Part shown: piece after piece, positions 56,350 through 64,000 of the stretch
Numbering within the stretch: the stretch's first letter is position 1
Layout: the number at the start of each line of letters is the position of its first letter
Assembly: GCF_017086365.1 (NCBI RefSeq)
Contig: NZ_CP070969.1
Location: 3,658,001 to 3,722,000 of the forward strand
From: Paenibacillus tianjinensis
GTDB taxonomy: Bacteria; Bacillota; Bacilli; Paenibacillales; Paenibacillaceae
Direction of reading: 5' to 3'
Length of the DNA stretch: 64,000 nt
Notes under the pieces: model-generated
Told to the model about the DNA's origin: nothing
Seen by the model: the letters and a program-made list of their open reading frames with translations, nothing else
Databases searched by the model: none
Position numbers and translations under genes: made by a program

Positions 56350-57507
56350 TTACACAAGAGATACAATCTTACGGGCACCGTCTGCCATGGAATCTGCAGC
56401 AACGATGTTCAGTCCTGAACCGGCGAGGATCTGTTTCCCCAGCGCCACATTGGTTCCTTCAAGACGCACTACAAGCGGTTTAGTCAGGCCAAGCTGCCGG
56501 GCTGCCTCTACCACACCAGTAGCAATCACGTCACAGCGCATAATCCCGCCAAAAATATTAACAAAAATACCGTTCACTTTATCGTCAGACAAAATTATTT
56601 TAAAGGCCTCAGTAACCTTCTCGGTCGTCGCACCGCCCCCTACATCCAGGAAGTTGGCAGGTTCGCCGCCGTAATATTTGATAATATCCATTGTTGCCAT
56701 CGCTAGTCCCGCACCATTAACCATACAGCCGATATTGCCGTCCAGGGCGATATAGCTGAGATCGTATTTGGAAGCTTCAATTTCCTTCTCGTCCTCTTCA
56801 TCCAGGTCGCGGAGTTCTTGAATATCCTTATGGCGGAACAAGGCATTTGAGTCAAAGTTGAGCTTGGCGTCGAGCGCCATCACATTGCCGTCAGCTGTAA
56901 CTACCAGCGGGTTAATCTCAGCGATAGAGCAATCTTTATCCACAAAAGCCAAATAGAGCGCTTGCATGAACTTGACCGCTTTATTAACCAATTCTGTCGG
57001 AATAGCGATGCTGTACGCTAATTTGCGTGCCTGGAAGGTCTGCAGTCCTACTGCCGGATCGATAATTTCTTTGAAAATCTTCTCCGGATGACTTGCAGCC
57101 ACCTCTTCAATTTCAGTGCCGCCTTCTTCAGAGGCCATCATGACTACTCGGCCGGAACTGCGGTCTACCACGATTCCAATGTAATACTCCTTAACAATCT
57201 GACAGCCCTCTTCAATGAGCAGCCGTTTCACCACTTTGCCCTCAGGTCCGGTCTGATGGGTAACCAATGTCTTGCCAAGAATCTCTCCGGCATAGGAGCG
57301 AACCTCGTCAAGCGATTTGGCAACCTTAACCCCTCCTGCTTTACCGCGTCCGCCTGCATGAATCTGCGCTTTAACTACCACCACCGGTGTGCCGAGTGAT
57401 GATGCAGCTTCTACCGCTTCCTCCACTGTATAAGCTACTTTTCCGTTCGGTACGGCAACGCCGTACTTCTTAAGTACTTCTTTTCCCTGATACTCGTGGA
57501 TATTCAT
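56350..57507 (-). CDS. sucC: Succinyl-CoA ligase, beta subunit
   Basis: 385 residues. ATP-grasp subunit: [60 protein letters not shown] and [19 protein letters not shown]. It is followed by sucD after 48 bases. A long upstream gap is noted separately. Confidence 0.98.
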   Translation of the reverse strand: MNIHEYQGKEVLKKYGVAVPNGKVAYTVEEAVEAASSLGTPVVVVKAQIHAGGRGKAGGVKVAKSLDEVRSYAGEILGKTLVTHQTGPEGKVVKRLLIEEGCQIVKEYYIGIVVDRSSGRVVMMASEEGGTEIEEVAASHPEKIFKEIIDPAVGLQTFQARKLAYSIAIPTELVNKAVKFMQALYLAFVDKDCSIAEINPLVVTADGNVMALDAKLNFDSNALFRHKDIQELRDLDEEDEKEIEASKYDLSYIALDGNIGCMVNGAGLAMATMDIIKYYGGEPANFLDVGGGATTEKVTEAFKIILSDDKVNGIFVNIFGGIMRCDVIATGVVEAARQLGLTKPLVVRLEGTNVALGKQILAGSGLNIVAADSMADGARKIVSLV

Positions 57508-57856
57508 ACCGGAAGCCTCCTAAAGTGTTGCGGTGGCCTGTGCAGGCAGCCTGCAGCCAAACCGCATTCCGTTTTGATACTCCAAAGCCGGGTCCAGACC
57601 GGTAATCCATTATAAATATTCCGGTACAAGCAAGAATCCAGCCGATTTCCAAAGAAAACGGCGGGCTCTCTGCCTGAGACATACGGCGAATTACAGATTT
57701 GCATCTCTATCTACCTATATGCCATAAAAGGAAACCCAGAATATTGTAACATGATTCAAAAGGGCTTACCTTAAAATCTTTCACTATTTATACATATATT
57801 TTCGCTTGATTTCATGCCGGAATGCGAACGATTACATTGACATAATCTCTCTAAAG
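57508..57856 (-). promoter_or_regulatory. sucC upstream region with no gene
   Basis: This gap of 349 bases has no credible gene; the short frames in it have no ribosome binding sites. A TACAAT near 57755 could be a -10 box, but no good -35 is seen. Downstream of it, an imperfect palindrome TGCAGGC-T-GCCTGCA lies about 35 bases before the sucC AGGAGG and could affect translation initiation. If the -10 is used, the leader would be about 240 bases long. Confidence 0.35.
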
Positions 57857-58321
57857 CTATTTTGTCGCAGCGTTATTCGCTTCATGAACACGGGCAAGCA
57901 GGCTTTTGAACTGGCCCAGCAGATTTACAAACTCCTCAGCTGAGAGCATCGTCCCTTCCGCCATCTTTCCAGGAATGCAGACTGCTTCACTCTGCAGCGC
58001 CCAGCCCTTGTCTGTAAGCGAGATGAGCACCTTCCGTTCATCCTGCAAGGAGCGTTCACGGAGGATAAGGCCGGCAGCCTGCAGCCGTTTCAAGAGTGGA
58101 GTCAGCGTCCCTGAATCTAAAAAGAGGGCTTCACCAAGCTCTTTAACTGTACACTGCTGTTTCTCCCACAGCACAATCATCACCAAATACTGTGAATAGG
58201 TAAGGCCTATCTTATCCAGGTGAGGCTGATACAGCTTCGTAAATTCACGCGAACAGGCATAAATAGTAAAACAAAGTTGATTCTCAAGCATCAGCTCAGG
58301 GGATGTGGTTGCTTTTTGCAT
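57857..58321 (-). CDS. ohrR: Organic peroxide-sensing repressor OhrR (MarR family)
   Basis: 154 residues. Winged-helix repressor that releases DNA when its N-terminal Cys is oxidised. LENQLCFTIYACSREFTKLY carries the reactive Cys (C17), and LFLDSGTLTPLLKRLQAAGL is the recognition region as in Bacillus OhrR. Additional Cys occur at 23 (YACS), about 57 and about 119. It is divergent from ohr with operator-like sequence between them. ATG at 58321 with AGGTG. Confidence 0.95.
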   Translation of the reverse strand: MQKATTSPELMLENQLCFTIYACSREFTKLYQPHLDKIGLTYSQYLVMIVLWEKQQCTVKELGEALFLDSGTLTPLLKRLQAAGLILRERSLQDERKVLISLTDKGWALQSEAVCIPGKMAEGTMLSAEEFVNLLGQFKSLLARVHEANNAATK

Positions 58322-58396
58322 ATCTTCTTCACCTGCCTTTGTGACATTATTTTATCACAATTCATCCGAAATATCATGTTAATAGCAAAAAATATA

Positions 58397-58440
58397 TTGA
58401 CTATTATTAATATTGTGTTAAATTAAATTGTGTACAATAC
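58397..58440 (+). promoter_or_regulatory. ohr promoter with overlapping OhrR operator
   Basis: -35 TTGACT (58397-58402) and -10 TAAATT (58419-58424) are 16 bases apart. Overlapping and following the -10 is TTAAATTAAATTGTGTACAA (58418-58437), which closely resembles the known Bacillus OhrR site built on TACAATTAAATTGTA. Binding there would block ohr transcription until peroxide is present. Based on known family sites; not tested. Confidence 0.75.
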
Positions 58441-58469
58441 ATTTAATAAACGAACGGGAGCGATTTATA

Positions 58470-58898
58470 ATGATGACAATTCAACAAAAAATGTATGAAA
58501 CTACAGTTAAAGCGGTTGGCGGAAGAAACGGATACATCGAATCTGAAAGCCCTAAACTCAACCTGACAATCAGCACTCCACGCGAAATGGGCGGAGCCGG
58601 CGGAGAAGGCACCAACCCGGAGCAGCTCTTCGCAGCCGGATACTCTGCTTGCTTTGACAGCGCCCTGAATATGGTTGCCCGGATGGGTAAAGTGAAAATT
58701 GAAGGCAGTGAAGTAACTGCTACTGTGAGCTTCGGCAAAGTTGAAGACGGCGGCTTCGGCATCGCAGTCAAGCTTGATATTCTGGTCAAAGGTGTGGACC
58801 GTGAAACAGCCACTAAGCTTGTTGAAGCCGCACATGGAGCATGCCCATACTCCCGTGCTACCCGCGGAAATATCGAAGTAGAGCTGAACGTACTGTAA
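58470..58898 (+). CDS. ohr: Organic hydroperoxide resistance protein Ohr
   Basis: 142 residues; the only plus-strand gene. Thiol peroxidase of the OsmC/Ohr family that reduces organic hydroperoxides. The two catalytic cysteines are in GYSACFDSALN and HGACPYSRATRGN, and TNPEQLFAAGY is conserved. ATG at 58470, nine bases after GGGAG; the frame opens earlier at 58428 with no ribosome binding site. Confidence 0.96.
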   Translation: MMTIQQKMYETTVKAVGGRNGYIESESPKLNLTISTPREMGGAGGEGTNPEQLFAAGYSACFDSALNMVARMGKVKIEGSEVTATVSFGKVEDGGFGIAVKLDILVKGVDRETATKLVEAAHGACPYSRATRGNIEVELNVL

Positions 58899-58942
58899 CT
58901 CAAAATAGAACAGCAACTCAGAATAATCTCAGTATGAGAACG

Positions 58943-58978
58943 AACAAGCCGTCTGGAGCAGCTCCGGACGGCTTGTTT
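58943..58978. terminator. Bidirectional terminator between ohr and the comM-like gene
   Basis: AACAAGCCGTC pairs with GACGGCTTGTT, and an inner GGAGC/GCTCC stem closes the loop. TTT follows on the plus strand and TTCG on the minus. It ends ohr and also lies just past the comM stop in the converging direction. Confidence 0.85.
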
Positions 58979-59043
58979 CATATGCACGTTTATGCAGCAA
59001 ATAATGGGAGATACATATAATGAAGAAAAAGATTACGCTTCAT

Positions 59044-60735
59044 TCAATCCTCCCTGAATACCTGCCGGTCCAGATTCCGGTACTGCACAGCTTCTGCCAG
59101 ATGAGCTGAACTTATAGCAGGAACTCCAGCCAGATCAGCAATGGTACGGGCCAGCTTAATAATCCGGTCATGCGCGCGCATGCTTAGACCGAGACTTTCC
59201 AGTATTCCATGCAGCAGCTGGCTGCTTTCTCTATTCAAATAGGCATAACGGCGAAGCGCTGCTCCGGAAAGCTCGCTGTTCCACGAGATCGGCAGGTCCT
59301 TGTAACGTTCAGCTTGAATCAGCTGGGCCCGGTTCACCTCTGCACGCATCTCAGCCGATGACATCGAAGGCCCCTGCTGAGTCCATTCTTTAGGGCGGGG
59401 CACGTCTACCTGCATATCAATACGATCCAGCAGCGGGCCAGAGATTTTGGCCCGGTACTGGGCTATCCTGGCCGGGCTGCAGGTGCATCTCTGGTGGGTT
59501 CCCGCGTTGCCTAAATAACCGCAGCTGCAAGGATTCATCGAACATGCTAGCAAGAAACGCGCAGGGAATGTAAATGCTGCACGTGCACGGCTGATTGTAA
59601 CTACGCCATCTTCGAGAGGCTGCCGCAGGACTTCCAGCACATTACGGGAGAATTCCGGCAGTTCATCAAGAAACAGAATGCCGCGGTGCGCTAAGCTCAC
59701 TTCCCCGGGCTTCGGAATGCCTCCCCCTCCGATAAGACCGGCTCCCGAAATCGTGTGATGCGGGGAACGGAACGGCCTGCTGCGCAAAAGACCGCTGTGG
59801 GCATCCTTTAGCTTACCGGCTGCACTGAATATTTTGGTGACCTCCAGTGATTCACTGTCACTTAAGTTTGGAAGAATTCCCGGCAGACGCTTGATCAGCA
59901 TCGTCTTGCCCGTCCCGGGAGGGCCCATCAGAACGATGTTGTGCATGCCTGCAGCCGCAATGGTCAGCGCCCGTTTCACATGATTCTGACCCAGTACATC
60001 ACTGTAATCCTCTTTCATCAAACCGTCTGCAGCCGGGATAGCAGGAGCATCCGAATATCTCGGTATATATCTCAAATGTTCCAGATCCTCCGCTAATACC
60101 GGGGGCTTATCCTGTGATGTAGTGCCGGTACCGACAATCACCGGAAACGGAAGTATATGCTCCTGGGAAGCAGTATTTATCAGTGTTGCTAAGTGTTGCC
60201 CCTCCTCAAAATCATCTTCTCCTCCTGTTCCCTGTCCCTTCTGCTGCAGCTCCCGCAGATGATCAATAGCATACACGTTCATCCCGCTTATCAGCGCAGC
60301 CTCGGCCGCATTGCCGCGGGGCACCAGCACTGCCTGAAAACCTGAGCGGCGAGCAGCCTCAACCATCGCCAATACACCAGTGACGGGTCTAAGACTGCCG
60401 TCCAATGCCAATTCGCCAATCAGCAGCATTTTGGCGGCTGCCGGCATGATCAGCTGGGCACTGGTCGTCAGAATTCCAAGTGCAATAGCCAGATCGAAAG
60501 CAGACCCCTCCTTACGCAGATCCGCAGGAGCCAGATTGATCGTGACCCGCTGCTGGGGATAGCGGTAGCCGCAATTTTTGACAGCAGCCCGCACTCTTTC
60601 CACAGCTTCGCGAATGGCTGAGTCGGGTAATCCAATGATGTTCGTCTGTGGCAACCCGTTGGCCAGATCAATTTCTACCCCAATCATAACGCCTTCAATT
60701 CCGTACAGGCAGGCACTGTGCATTTTTCCGTACAT
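59044..60735 (-). CDS. comM: ComM/YifB family Mg-chelatase-like ATPase
   Basis: 563 residues. AAA+ helicase-like protein; the ComM member promotes branch migration during transformation. N-terminal Lon-like domain (VEIDLANGLPQTNIIGLPDS), Walker A GPPGTGKTM, Walker B GILFLDELPEF, and a four-Cys zinc loop (CSMNPCSCGYLG ... HQRCTC). DprA lies nearby, which fits a competence role. ATG at 60735, with GTG at 60747 as an alternative. Confidence 0.93.
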   Translation of the reverse strand: MYGKMHSACLYGIEGVMIGVEIDLANGLPQTNIIGLPDSAIREAVERVRAAVKNCGYRYPQQRVTINLAPADLRKEGSAFDLAIALGILTTSAQLIMPAAAKMLLIGELALDGSLRPVTGVLAMVEAARRSGFQAVLVPRGNAAEAALISGMNVYAIDHLRELQQKGQGTGGEDDFEEGQHLATLINTASQEHILPFPVIVGTGTTSQDKPPVLAEDLEHLRYIPRYSDAPAIPAADGLMKEDYSDVLGQNHVKRALTIAAAGMHNIVLMGPPGTGKTMLIKRLPGILPNLSDSESLEVTKIFSAAGKLKDAHSGLLRSRPFRSPHHTISGAGLIGGGGIPKPGEVSLAHRGILFLDELPEFSRNVLEVLRQPLEDGVVTISRARAAFTFPARFLLACSMNPCSCGYLGNAGTHQRCTCSPARIAQYRAKISGPLLDRIDMQVDVPRPKEWTQQGPSMSSAEMRAEVNRAQLIQAERYKDLPISWNSELSGAALRRYAYLNRESSQLLHGILESLGLSMRAHDRIIKLARTIADLAGVPAISSAHLAEAVQYRNLDRQVFRED

Positions 60736-60923
60736 AACAAAAAACACCTCTTCTCCTGAAATACGCTTACGTTCAAGCGCTGTTACATCAAGAAAAAGGG
60801 TGCTTCCTCAATTTCCGCAGTATTAATAACAGTATACAAATGATCCTCTATTATATTCAAGTATTGGCAAAGGAAAAGTCAGCCGGACGAAATTGTATAT
60901 TTATGCAAATGTTTCATTTGGAG

Positions 60924-61433
60924 CTATCCTTCTTCACTACCCACAACCGCATCCCGGATTTGCGCAAACGACAGCGGTTTATAGTCCCAGTGCTCCACAC
61001 AAATGTTGAAATGGTTTTTGCCTTCGTATTTCTGGCCATGGATATGACCGTGCACATTTACGTAAGGCATATGCTTGTTCATGTACATAGGTTCATGGGA
61101 GAGCATGAAAAATTCTTTATAGATCAACGGATATTCACTGACCTCATCAAAACCCGCCTCCAGCCACCAGCTCCGTCCCCGTCCGCGGTCGTGATTGCCG
61201 AGGATAAGAATTTTGCGGCCGTTCAGGCTGCTGACAATCCTCCGCGTCGCTTCAAGGCCCAAAAAGGAGAAGTCTCCAAGATGGAATACGGTATCCCCCT
61301 CTTCCACCACAGAATTCCAATTCTCAATCATTACCTTATCCATTTCCTGCACATTAATAAAGGGGCGCGACTCAAAATCAATAATCAGTTCATGCCCGAA
61401 ATGGTGGTCCGAAGTAAAATAGACATTAGACAT
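60924..61433 (-). CDS. Metallophosphoesterase of the calcineurin-like superfamily
   Basis: 169 residues. Metal-binding motifs: NVYFTSDHHFGHE (DxH), FHLGDFSFLG (GDx), ILGNHDRG (GNHD), MLSHEPMY and NVHGHIHGQK (GHxH). All five are intact. The substrate is not clear; related small proteins are annotated as phosphodiesterases of unknown specificity. ATG at 61433, with AAAGGTG eight bases upstream. Confidence 0.9.
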   Translation of the reverse strand: MSNVYFTSDHHFGHELIIDFESRPFINVQEMDKVMIENWNSVVEEGDTVFHLGDFSFLGLEATRRIVSSLNGRKILILGNHDRGRGRSWWLEAGFDEVSEYPLIYKEFFMLSHEPMYMNKHMPYVNVHGHIHGQKYEGKNHFNICVEHWDYKPLSFAQIRDAVVGSEEG

Positions 61434-61540
61434 CTCCTGCACACCTTTCTTATACACAAAGCATTATTCTGCCGCATTTTTCATAATTGCGAAAACCCTC
61501 CAAACAACTCCCCCATCATGATAAAAGGAGGGGCCGCTGA

Positions 61541-61954
61541 TCATTTTTGCCAGTCGCGTTTGCTGGACCGCTGATTGACATCCAGATGGATCAGTTCAGC
61601 CAAAGGCGGTATTTCCTCATGCTCTACCAGCCATTTGCGCATTTCCTTAATCGCTTCGACCTGACCATTTCCTTTATCCCGCCACGTAAGCAGTTCTATC
61701 ACTCTGATAACCAGCGACATCAGGCTGCTGTGGCTGCTCTGACTTTTTTCCGCCCTGATTTTTTGAATCAGCGCCTCGCTCTCCCAGTCAAGCAATATCT
61801 CTTCCGCTATGGCTGGCCGCATGATCGTAAAGCTCTTATTGCAATTACTGCAGCAAATGACCGCCAAAGGCTCCGCACCCAAATTTACATCGATCTTCTG
61901 CTCACAATGTTGGCAAGCAAAGCTTACCTGTATGTCAACCGGTTGATTACTCAC
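61541..61954 (-). CDS. Small zinc-ribbon protein of unknown function
   Basis: 137 residues if started at the GTG at 61954, which has a perfect GAGGAGG nine bases upstream; the frame to 62026 lacks such a site. Two CxxC pairs (FACQHCEQKID and VICCSNCNKSF) form a zinc ribbon near the N-terminus. The remainder is helical with a Glu/Lys-rich C-terminal half (IKEMRKWLVEHEEIPPLAEL). No known family is recognised. It lies between yraN and the phosphoesterase. Confidence 0.78.
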   Translation of the reverse strand: MSNQPVDIQVSFACQHCEQKIDVNLGAEPLAVICCSNCNKSFTIMRPAIAEEILLDWESEALIQKIRAEKSQSSHSSLMSLVIRVIELLTWRDKGNGQVEAIKEMRKWLVEHEEIPPLAELIHLDVNQRSSKRDWQK

Positions 61955-62090
61955 GGGGACAGCCTCCTCTGGTAGCATTAAAAAGTTACAATAATGTTTA
62001 CCCATTTCCTTGGAGAAATGACCCATGCATGCGTTCTGTGTCAGTTAGGCAGTTATTTGCCCTTGCGGAAACGGCTAATTGCTTTCATTC

Positions 62091-62477
62091 TTAAAAAGCC
62101 TCTCGGATATGCCGGAGTCCGGCAATACTCAAATCCTCATTCAGCTGAATACTGATTACATCGAAGGTTATCCTCCGGTCCTCCTGACCCTTCAGATGGA
62201 GATAGACCTCCGCCGTATTGCGTACCTGGCGGATTTTGCGGATATCCACCGATTCCTCCGGCGTTCCCTGCAGCGGACTGCCGCTACGGCTCCGCACCTC
62301 AATAAATACGAGATCTCCTCCGTGCTCGGCAATCAGGTCCAGTTCACCGCTGCGGCAACGCCAGTTAGCCTCCAGAATATCATAACCCTGAGAGGACAAA
62401 TACAAGGCTGCCGCTTTTTCCGCAGCCGCCCCTTTAAGCTTGCGGCTGAAACGCTGACTATTGTAGGATTCCCTCAC
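62091..62477 (-). CDS. yraN: YraN family (UPF0102) nuclease-fold protein
   Basis: 128 residues. Endonuclease-like fold: GAAAEKAAALYLSSQGYDIL, NWRCRSGELDLIAEHGGDLV, FIEVRSRSG, with the E, D and ExK-like positions of restriction-enzyme folds (the usual K is R here, VRSR). Function unknown; often near dprA and rnhB. Overlaps ylqH by four bases. Confidence 0.92.
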   Translation of the reverse strand: MRESYNSQRFSRKLKGAAAEKAAALYLSSQGYDILEANWRCRSGELDLIAEHGGDLVFIEVRSRSGSPLQGTPEESVDIRKIRQVRNTAEVYLHLKGQEDRRITFDVISIQLNEDLSIAGLRHIREAF

Positions 62478-62779
62478 TTCGGTCTCCGTTCCCCGGCAGA
62501 ACGGTCGCTTTGATAGACATAGCTGAGTATTTCGGCCACGAGATTATAGAGCTCCGGCGGAATTTGCTGATTCAGATCCAGCTGGGAGAGAACCTCCACT
62601 AGTGCAGCATCCTCCTGTACAGCTACTCCATTCTCCTTTGCTTTCTGCAGAATCATATCGGCAACTGCTCCCGAACCCTTGGCAATAACTACTGGAGCTT
62701 CCGTTTTCCCGGGGGTATATTTCAAGGCAACAGCCTTTTTCATACTGTAGGTAAGCTCTTCATTACTCTCTTCACTCAT
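62474..62779 (-). CDS. ylqH: FlhB C-terminal-like protein (YlqH)
   Basis: 101 residues, matching only the cytosolic export-switch domain of FlhB: AVALKYTPGKTEAPVVIAKG, ADMILQKAKENGVAVQEDAA and IPPELYNLVAEILSYVYQ. No membrane helices. The autocleavage NPTH is not present. Function is unknown; in Bacillus an equivalent gene lies beside ylqG. ATGA-type overlaps with both neighbours show coupling. Confidence 0.92.
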   Translation of the reverse strand: MSEESNEELTYSMKKAVALKYTPGKTEAPVVIAKGSGAVADMILQKAKENGVAVQEDAALVEVLSQLDLNQQIPPELYNLVAEILSYVYQSDRSAGERRPK

Positions 62780-64000
62780 ATGCGGTAATCGACTCCTTTA
62801 TAGGAATCCGGAACATAATCGGCCAGCTTCGCCGCAGTTTGTGCCGATGCGGATACCACATCCGCTTCGGGTAACGGCTCTGTCCGCAGGCTTGACAGCT
62901 GGTAACCGATGGACTCAACTGCCGCCGCCACGTCATCCCGCCGTTCTTCCAGCAGCTCAAGTACCCATGGGTCATTGTTATGCAGCTTCAGGCTAACAAT
63001 CCGGTCCACCACCTGAACGTCGACCATTGTCTGGCCCAACTGTTTCATGTCGAGATCAAACCAGAGCCGGCAATTCGCCGCATCCAGTTCCCCCTTGCGG
63101 CCCCGCCGCGACTGAATATGAACGGATGCCGTCTCCTGTCCGTCCGCACCCCGCAAGGGCAGAAACAATGTCACCTGCGCGAAAGGTGCCGTGCGGTCCG
63201 TATTCAGCAGCAGCTGCTGGCCCGTTAGCTGCTGAATCAGCTGGCCCGCGGCTTCTTTGACCGCAGGCGGGGCGTCACTGCTGCCCATCACCTGCAGCAG
63301 CACGCCCTTCAGCGTATCGGCGGCGGCATCCGCCTCGCCGATGGCTGGCTGCAGCGCCGCCTGCGGCAGCGCTGCTTCGCGCCCCCCCGCGGCCGCAGGC
63401 GCTGCCGCGGTACGCACATCCGCGGCTGCCGGTGCGCCGCCGCGGACCGCCTGCTGCTCGTGCTCCGCACCGAGCAGCTTCAGCACCCGCCCCACCCAAG
63501 ACTCCGTGTCTTGGGCAGGGGCGGGTGCCCCTCCCGGCTGCGCTGACGCAGCCGGGTTATCCCCGCGCGGCGCGCCAGCCGCGGGGGCCTGCACTTGCCC
63601 CGCCGCTGCAGGCGGGGCGTTACCGGCTGCAGGCTGGGCGGGTGCCGCAGCCTGCTCTGTGAGCTGCGGCAGCGTGCCGCGCAGCTCAGTGAGGACGCCC
63701 TGCAGCTTCGCGAGCAGGGCACCCCCGGAGGCCTCCGCAGCCACCGGCCTCGCAGCACTCCCCATTGCTTCTGGAGCTGCCCCCTTCACTGCATTCCCCT
63801 CAGTCTCCTTAGGCGCCAGGTTGCCGGCAACTCTTGCAGCATCTGCAGCCCACGGCTTGGCAGTAGTTCCTGCTGCCTCTGATCCGGTGCTCCCCGCTGC
63901 ATTCCCTTGGAGCCCTGCAGCGGAGGCCGTTCTTGCCGCATCTGCAGTTGCTGGCTTAACGGCAGTTCCCGCTCCTTCGGCTTCAGCACTTCCCGTGATA
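62776..64000 (-). CDS. FliK/YlqG-like protein, 5' part outside the window
   Basis: The same frame stays open from 62776 to the window edge, so the gene is incomplete at its N-terminus. The C-terminal domain (about 130 residues) resembles a FliK hook-length domain: TLFLPLRGADGQETASVHIQ, CRLWFDLDMKQLGQTMVDVQ, VSLKLHNNDPWVLELLEERR. The upstream part, seen for at least 250 residues, is extremely GC-rich and Ala/Pro/Gly-rich and partly repeats itself (AADAARVAGNL, TADAARTASAAGL). Paired with an FlhB-like gene it resembles the ylqG-ylqH pair. Confidence 0.8.
   Translation of the reverse strand, partial: ITGSAEAEGAGTAVKPATADAARTASAAGLQGNAAGSTGSEAAGTTAKPWAADAARVAGNLAPKETEGNAVKGAAPEAMGSAARPVAAEASGGALLAKLQGVLTELRGTLPQLTEQAAAPAQPAAGNAPPAAAGQVQAPAAGAPRGDNPAASAQPGGAPAPAQDTESWVGRVLKLLGAEHEQQAVRGGAPAAADVRTAAAPAAAGGREAALPQAALQPAIGEADAAADTLKGVLLQVMGSSDAPPAVKEAAGQLIQQLTGQQLLLNTDRTAPFAQVTLFLPLRGADGQETASVHIQSRRGRKGELDAANCRLWFDLDMKQLGQTMVDVQVVDRIVSLKLHNNDPWVLELLEERRDDVAAAVESIGYQLSSLRTEPLPEADVVSASAQTAAKLADYVPDSYKGVDYRI

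Noticed and set aside
58443..58987. Minus-strand frames opposite ohr
   Set aside because: They mirror ohr codons and lack ribosome binding sites; ohr has conserved catalytic Cys residues.

Overview
The window is a stretch of Firmicutes chromosome that looks like Paenibacillus or a close relative. The grounds are: moderate GC content; strong AGGAGG-type ribosome binding sites; nine likely TTG starts; the Bacillus-type order of the fla/che operon and its flanks; FliY, CheC and CheD together; a PolC-type polymerase; and several small Paenibacillus-like genes. Every gene except one (ohr) lies on the minus strand, so transcription runs from high to low coordinates. No rRNA, tRNA, CRISPR array, prophage or insertion sequence was seen. 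The one mobile element is a group II intron.

Read in transcription order, the right end (64000-57857) holds a FliK/YlqG-like gene that runs off the window, an FlhB C-terminal-like gene (ylqH), yraN, a small zinc-ribbon protein, a metallophosphoesterase, a ComM/YifB ATPase, and the divergent ohrR/ohr pair for organic peroxide resistance. Next come sucC-sucD (terminated by a clear hairpin), dprA, topA, trmFO and hslV-hslU. In Bacillus subtilis xerC lies between trmFO and hslV, and codY lies between hslU and flgB. Neither is present here.

From 47948 down to about 17986 runs one long flagellar and chemotaxis operon: flgB-flgC-fliE-fliF-fliG-fliH-fliI-fliJ-motE-like-fliK-flgD-TIGR02530-flgE/G-flbD-fliL-fliM-fliY-cheY-fliO-fliP-fliQ-fliR-flhB-flhA-flhF-flhG-cheB-cheA-cheW-cheC-cheD-(136-aa membrane protein)-sigD-DUF342. 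The genes are nearly contiguous and many overlap. They build the basal body, export gate and ATPase, rod and hook, switch complex and CheA signalling chain, and encode the sigma factor for late flagellar genes. A hairpin terminator follows the DUF342 gene, and a roughly 1.9 kb group II intron of apparent class C, with an intact reverse transcriptase/maturase, is inserted just beyond it. After the intron come a 103-aa orphan, a SwrB-like coiled-coil membrane protein and a short MltG/YceG-like protein.

The left third is the classic housekeeping series rpsB-tsf-pyrH-frr-uppS-cdsA-dxr-rseP-proS-polC-rimP-nusA (translation, undecaprenyl and phospholipid precursors, isoprenoids, intramembrane proteolysis, replication, transcription elongation). 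The proS at this conserved position is the short archaeal/eukaryotic-type enzyme, not the long bacterial type. Several internal hairpins and good sigma-A promoters (before rpsB and before rimP) divide the series into transcription units.

I found no wholly new multi-gene system. The most notable items are the intron placed next to a terminator in the motility region, the proS replacement, the missing codY and xerC, the unusual HslV N-terminus, the hairpin in the rimP-nusA leader, and a few uncharacterised motility-linked genes.
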